Origin: Deltaproteobacteria bacterium
GTDB taxonomy: Bacteria; Lernaellota; Lernaellaia; JACKCT01
DNA: 64,000 nt
Direction: 5' to 3'
NCBI GenBank assembly: GCA_020633895.1
Contig: JACKCT010000010.1
Coordinates: 1-64,000 of the forward strand
Made by a program: the position numbers and the translations under genes. The notes beneath the pieces were generated by a model that was not told the origin of the DNA, did not search any database, and was given only the letters and a program-made list of their open reading frames with translations. Shown piece after piece: positions 61,976 to 64,000 of the stretch. Position 1 is the first letter of the stretch, and every line of letters starts with the position of its first letter.

Positions 61976-62761
61976 CTAGGGCTTGGTCGATGGGAGGAAC
62001 TCCTTGGCCGAATTTTGATCCGCGCTGAGTTCTTTTTCAAATCCCGGCGCCGCGGTCAAGGCCAGGATGCGCCGGGCGAGTTCTTCGGCCTTGGCGGCCC
62101 GTTCGAGTTTGGCCTCCAACCGGGCGCGGGCCAGCAGATTCGGGCTGTAGGTCGGCGCGAGTTTGACGGCGGCGGCCAGGTGCTCATCGGCGGCGGGATA
62201 CGAAATCACCGGCGATTGAAACGCAATGACGCCCAGCAGGCGGTCGGGCCCGGCGAATTCGTAGGAGGGATCAATCTTCTTGGCGGCTTCGAGTCGGCCT
62301 CGCAGGTCTTCCAGGGACTGCATCACTTTCATGGCGGGCTTGCGCTTGATCGATTCCCACCGGGCGGCCGCCGACCAGTAGTGTCCCCCGGCGCGCTTGG
62401 AATCGGCCTTGAGCGCCTTTTCCGCCGCCTCTTCAGCGCTGGCGAGGTACCCGGCGCGCTGTTTTTCGTCATCGGCGAAACGGGCCTGGAACATCCTCGC
62501 GCGAGCGATGCGTTCAAAGGCTTCGGCGGGGGCGTCGGACGCCTCGGCGGCCTCGGTCCATCGCTCAACGGCCTGACGCACCGCGACGGGATTATCCGAG
62601 CGCTTCAGATAAAGCGTGTCCCCGGCTTCCAGGAAGGTGGCGGGGTTTTGGGCGTGGACGGGGGCTGCGCTAACGCACACAGCAACCACGAGAAGGATCA
62701 ACAAGAGAACATCACGGCCTTGCCGCTTCAGAGCCGCGCACGTAAGTAAGCGGGTTGTCAC
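61976..62761 (-). CDS. secreted TPR-like protein (TatT-like)
   Basis: About 261 residues. A signal peptide (VLLLILLVVAVCVSA, cleavage near VHAQ) is followed by helical repeats: GDTLYLKRSDNPVAVRQAVE, RWTEAAEASDAPAEAFERIA, GHYWSAAARWE, AADEHLAAAVKLAPTYSPN. This resembles TatT, a TPR component of TRAP-type transport systems, although no transporter is nearby. The GTG at 62761 is preferred; a TTG at 62797 is also open. The signal-peptide n-region (LLTCAALKRQ) is encoded by a family A repeat. The stop overlaps the reading frame of the next gene's N-terminus. Confidence 0.72.
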   Translation of the reverse strand: MTTRLLTCAALKRQGRDVLLLILLVVAVCVSAAPVHAQNPATFLEAGDTLYLKRSDNPVAVRQAVERWTEAAEASDAPAEAFERIARARMFQARFADDEKQRAGYLASAEEAAEKALKADSKRAGGHYWSAAARWESIKRKPAMKVMQSLEDLRGRLEAAKKIDPSYEFAGPDRLLGVIAFQSPVISYPAADEHLAAAVKLAPTYSPNLLARARLEAKLERAAKAEELARRILALTAAPGFEKELSADQNSAKEFLPSTKP

Positions 62762-62825
62762 GATTCTGCACAATCTTTCATTGAAGGGTCGTACCAACCC
62801 GCTCCCTGACGGTCGCGGCTCTGAA
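62728..62825. repeat. dispersed repeat, family A (complete copy)
   Basis: A 98-bp element: left TTCAGAGCCGCG, inner TAAGCGGGTTG and CCAACCCGCTCCCTGACGGT, right CGCGGCTCTGAA. It overlaps the 5' end of the TPR-like gene, as the copy at 48939 does for its neighbour. Confidence 0.85.
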
Positions 62826-62854
62826 AGGCAGCGCCCCTTTAACCGACGCGCAAA

Positions 62855-64000
62855 CTACGCCGCGCTGTGCGTCAGGCGGTGCTCGACGCGGCTCAGGGAA
62901 TCCTTGGCCACCTGCGTGAGTTCCTTGTGGCGGAATAGCTCTCCCAGGGGGAAGAACAGGGGCCGGATGATCGGGTTGGTCCAGCGTCCGACGAATTTCT
63001 TGAGGGCGTTGCGCGCCGGTTCCCGGCCCAGCAGACCCAGGTTGCGAATTGCCAGCAGGCGCAGTTCCTCGTTCGTCTTGTAGATCTGCACCAGGTGCCC
63101 GCCGAAGCGGAAGCGGGTCGCCGGCAGCATCAACTCCTCGGCCTCCTTGCCGCCGATCTTGCCCAGGGCGTTGATCACCGCGGCGCGGATGTCGGGATCG
63201 GCATAGAACAGGTCGATGAGCTTTCCGGCGGCGCTTTGATCCTGGAGCATACCCAGGGTGTTGATCGCCACTTCCACCACGTCCTTGCTGGGATCCTGCA
63301 GGAAATTGGCGGCCATGTGCCCGGCTTCGGTGGCGTCCACCTTGGGCATGGCGGAGAGGACCTCGCGGCGAACGCGGGCGTCCTTGTCGGAGGCGGCCTT
63401 GCGCAGCACGTCCATCTCGGAGGCGCCGCCGAGTTTGGCGATCAGGTCGATGGCGTTGCGGGCGACATAGAACGCCGAATCGTCCAACGTGCCGACCGTG
63501 TCCCGGCGAGGGAACATGGACGGATCGTCCAGATTCTTCACCTTCCAGACGCACACCTCCAGCGCCTTGGGGCCGATGGCCATGAGGGTTTGGAAGCAGC
63601 GGTTGCGGGTGGTGCGCGAGTCGTTCTTGAAGCCTTCGAGCAGTTGCTCGACGACCTGCTCGGTCCGCAGGGTTTCCAGGATCTTCATCGCCTGATCGGC
63701 GATGCTCATCACGTCCGACTCCAGCTCGCGCATGAGCACCTCGACCGTCGCCTCGGCGGAGGCCTGGACGAAGGACGTGGCGCAAAGCTCCTTGAGGGCG
63801 CGGGTGTAGTTGTCCTGCTTGTCGTCGGGCAGATTGTCCAAGGTGCGGTCGAGTTTTTCGATCTGGCGGATGATCTCCATGGCCGCCGTGTGCTTGTAGG
63901 CCACGATCAGCGCCTTGAAGAAGTCGACGAGCACATCGAAAATCTGGGCATTGACGTCGATGTCCCGTTCCTTGAACCAGATGCGTTCGTTCAGACGAGT
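62855..64000 (-). CDS. HEAT-repeat protein (5' end outside the window)
   Basis: At least 381 codons; the frame stays open to the right edge (RIWFKERDIDVNAQIFDVLV before the first internal Met), so the N-terminus is missing. The visible part is a run of HEAT/armadillo-type helices: DQAMKILETLRTEQVVEQLL, FYVARNAIDLIAKLGGASEM, RVRREVLSAMPKV, VVEVAINTLGMLQDQSAAGK, RAAVINALGKIGGKEAEE. It ends with a basic segment. No enzyme domain is seen; a scaffold role is likely. It ends 30 bases before a family A repeat. Confidence 0.85.
   Translation of the reverse strand, partial: TRLNERIWFKERDIDVNAQIFDVLVDFFKALIVAYKHTAAMEIIRQIEKLDRTLDNLPDDKQDNYTRALKELCATSFVQASAEATVEVLMRELESDVMSIADQAMKILETLRTEQVVEQLLEGFKNDSRTTRNRCFQTLMAIGPKALEVCVWKVKNLDDPSMFPRRDTVGTLDDSAFYVARNAIDLIAKLGGASEMDVLRKAASDKDARVRREVLSAMPKVDATEAGHMAANFLQDPSKDVVEVAINTLGMLQDQSAAGKLIDLFYADPDIRAAVINALGKIGGKEAEELMLPATRFRFGGHLVQIYKTNEELRLLAIRNLGLLGREPARNALKKFVGRWTNPIIRPLFFPLGELFRHKELTQVAKDSLSRVEHRLTHSAA

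Overview
The window is GC-rich, almost fully coding DNA from a free-living Gram-negative bacterium. A TonB-dependent receptor, many lipobox lipoproteins, an AddAB-type recombination nuclease, DapF and a PhaR-like regulator all point that way. The style (poly-Asp linkers behind lipoboxes, calcium-type DxDxDG repeats, HEAT fusions, several radical SAM proteins, many intergenic palindromic repeats) resembles the old 'Deltaproteobacteria' grade (Myxococcota, Bradymonadota) or candidate phyla such as Lernaellota. No rRNA or ribosomal protein gene is present, so the phylum cannot be settled here.

Layout. 0.1-4.7 kb (minus): a probable metal/nutrient uptake operon with a TonB-dependent receptor that carries six Asp-rich repeats, and two paralogous His-rich lipoproteins. 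4.9-13.1 kb: a small membrane protein, a DUF362/ferredoxin protein, two large envelope membrane proteins, a flippase-like membrane protein and an esterase-like lipoprotein. 13.3-30.2 kb: an envelope glycan or metabolite region. It has a WbpB/E/D-like set for a diamino-uronic-acid sugar nucleotide, a sugar nucleotide epimerase, three radical SAM proteins, a NodU/CmcH-type carbamoyltransferase, a GT2 glycosyltransferase, a polysaccharide deacetylase, a PP-loop ATPase, a 59-residue membrane protein and a 1,280-residue membrane protein ending in HEAT repeats. 30.3-32.5 kb: an APC permease fused to two UspA domains.

32.7-39.5 kb is a complete tryptophan operon, trpL-E-GD-C-F-B-A. Its leader peptide contains three consecutive Trp codons, followed by mutually exclusive antiterminator and terminator hairpins. 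39.7-42.2 kb encodes a glycogen/starch phosphorylase. 42.6-47.1 kb (minus) carries gap-pgk-tpiA-secG and tRNA-Leu(GAG); behind the tRNA lie two tandem copies of its 3' end. 47.3-54.0 kb is mixed housekeeping: lipoproteins, an FmdB-like zinc ribbon, dapF, a PhaR-like regulator, an SDR, a FYDLN protein, a membrane protein and mazG. 54.2-60.9 kb encodes an AddAB-like helicase-nuclease. 60.9-64 kb holds a PLP-dependent D-cysteine desulfhydrase/ACC-deaminase-like enzyme, a TPR-like secreted protein and a HEAT-repeat protein running off the window edge.

At least three families of dispersed palindromic intergenic repeats (called A, B and C here) lie between genes. Two A copies overlap the start codons of secreted-protein genes, and one B copy ends inside the 3' end of addA.
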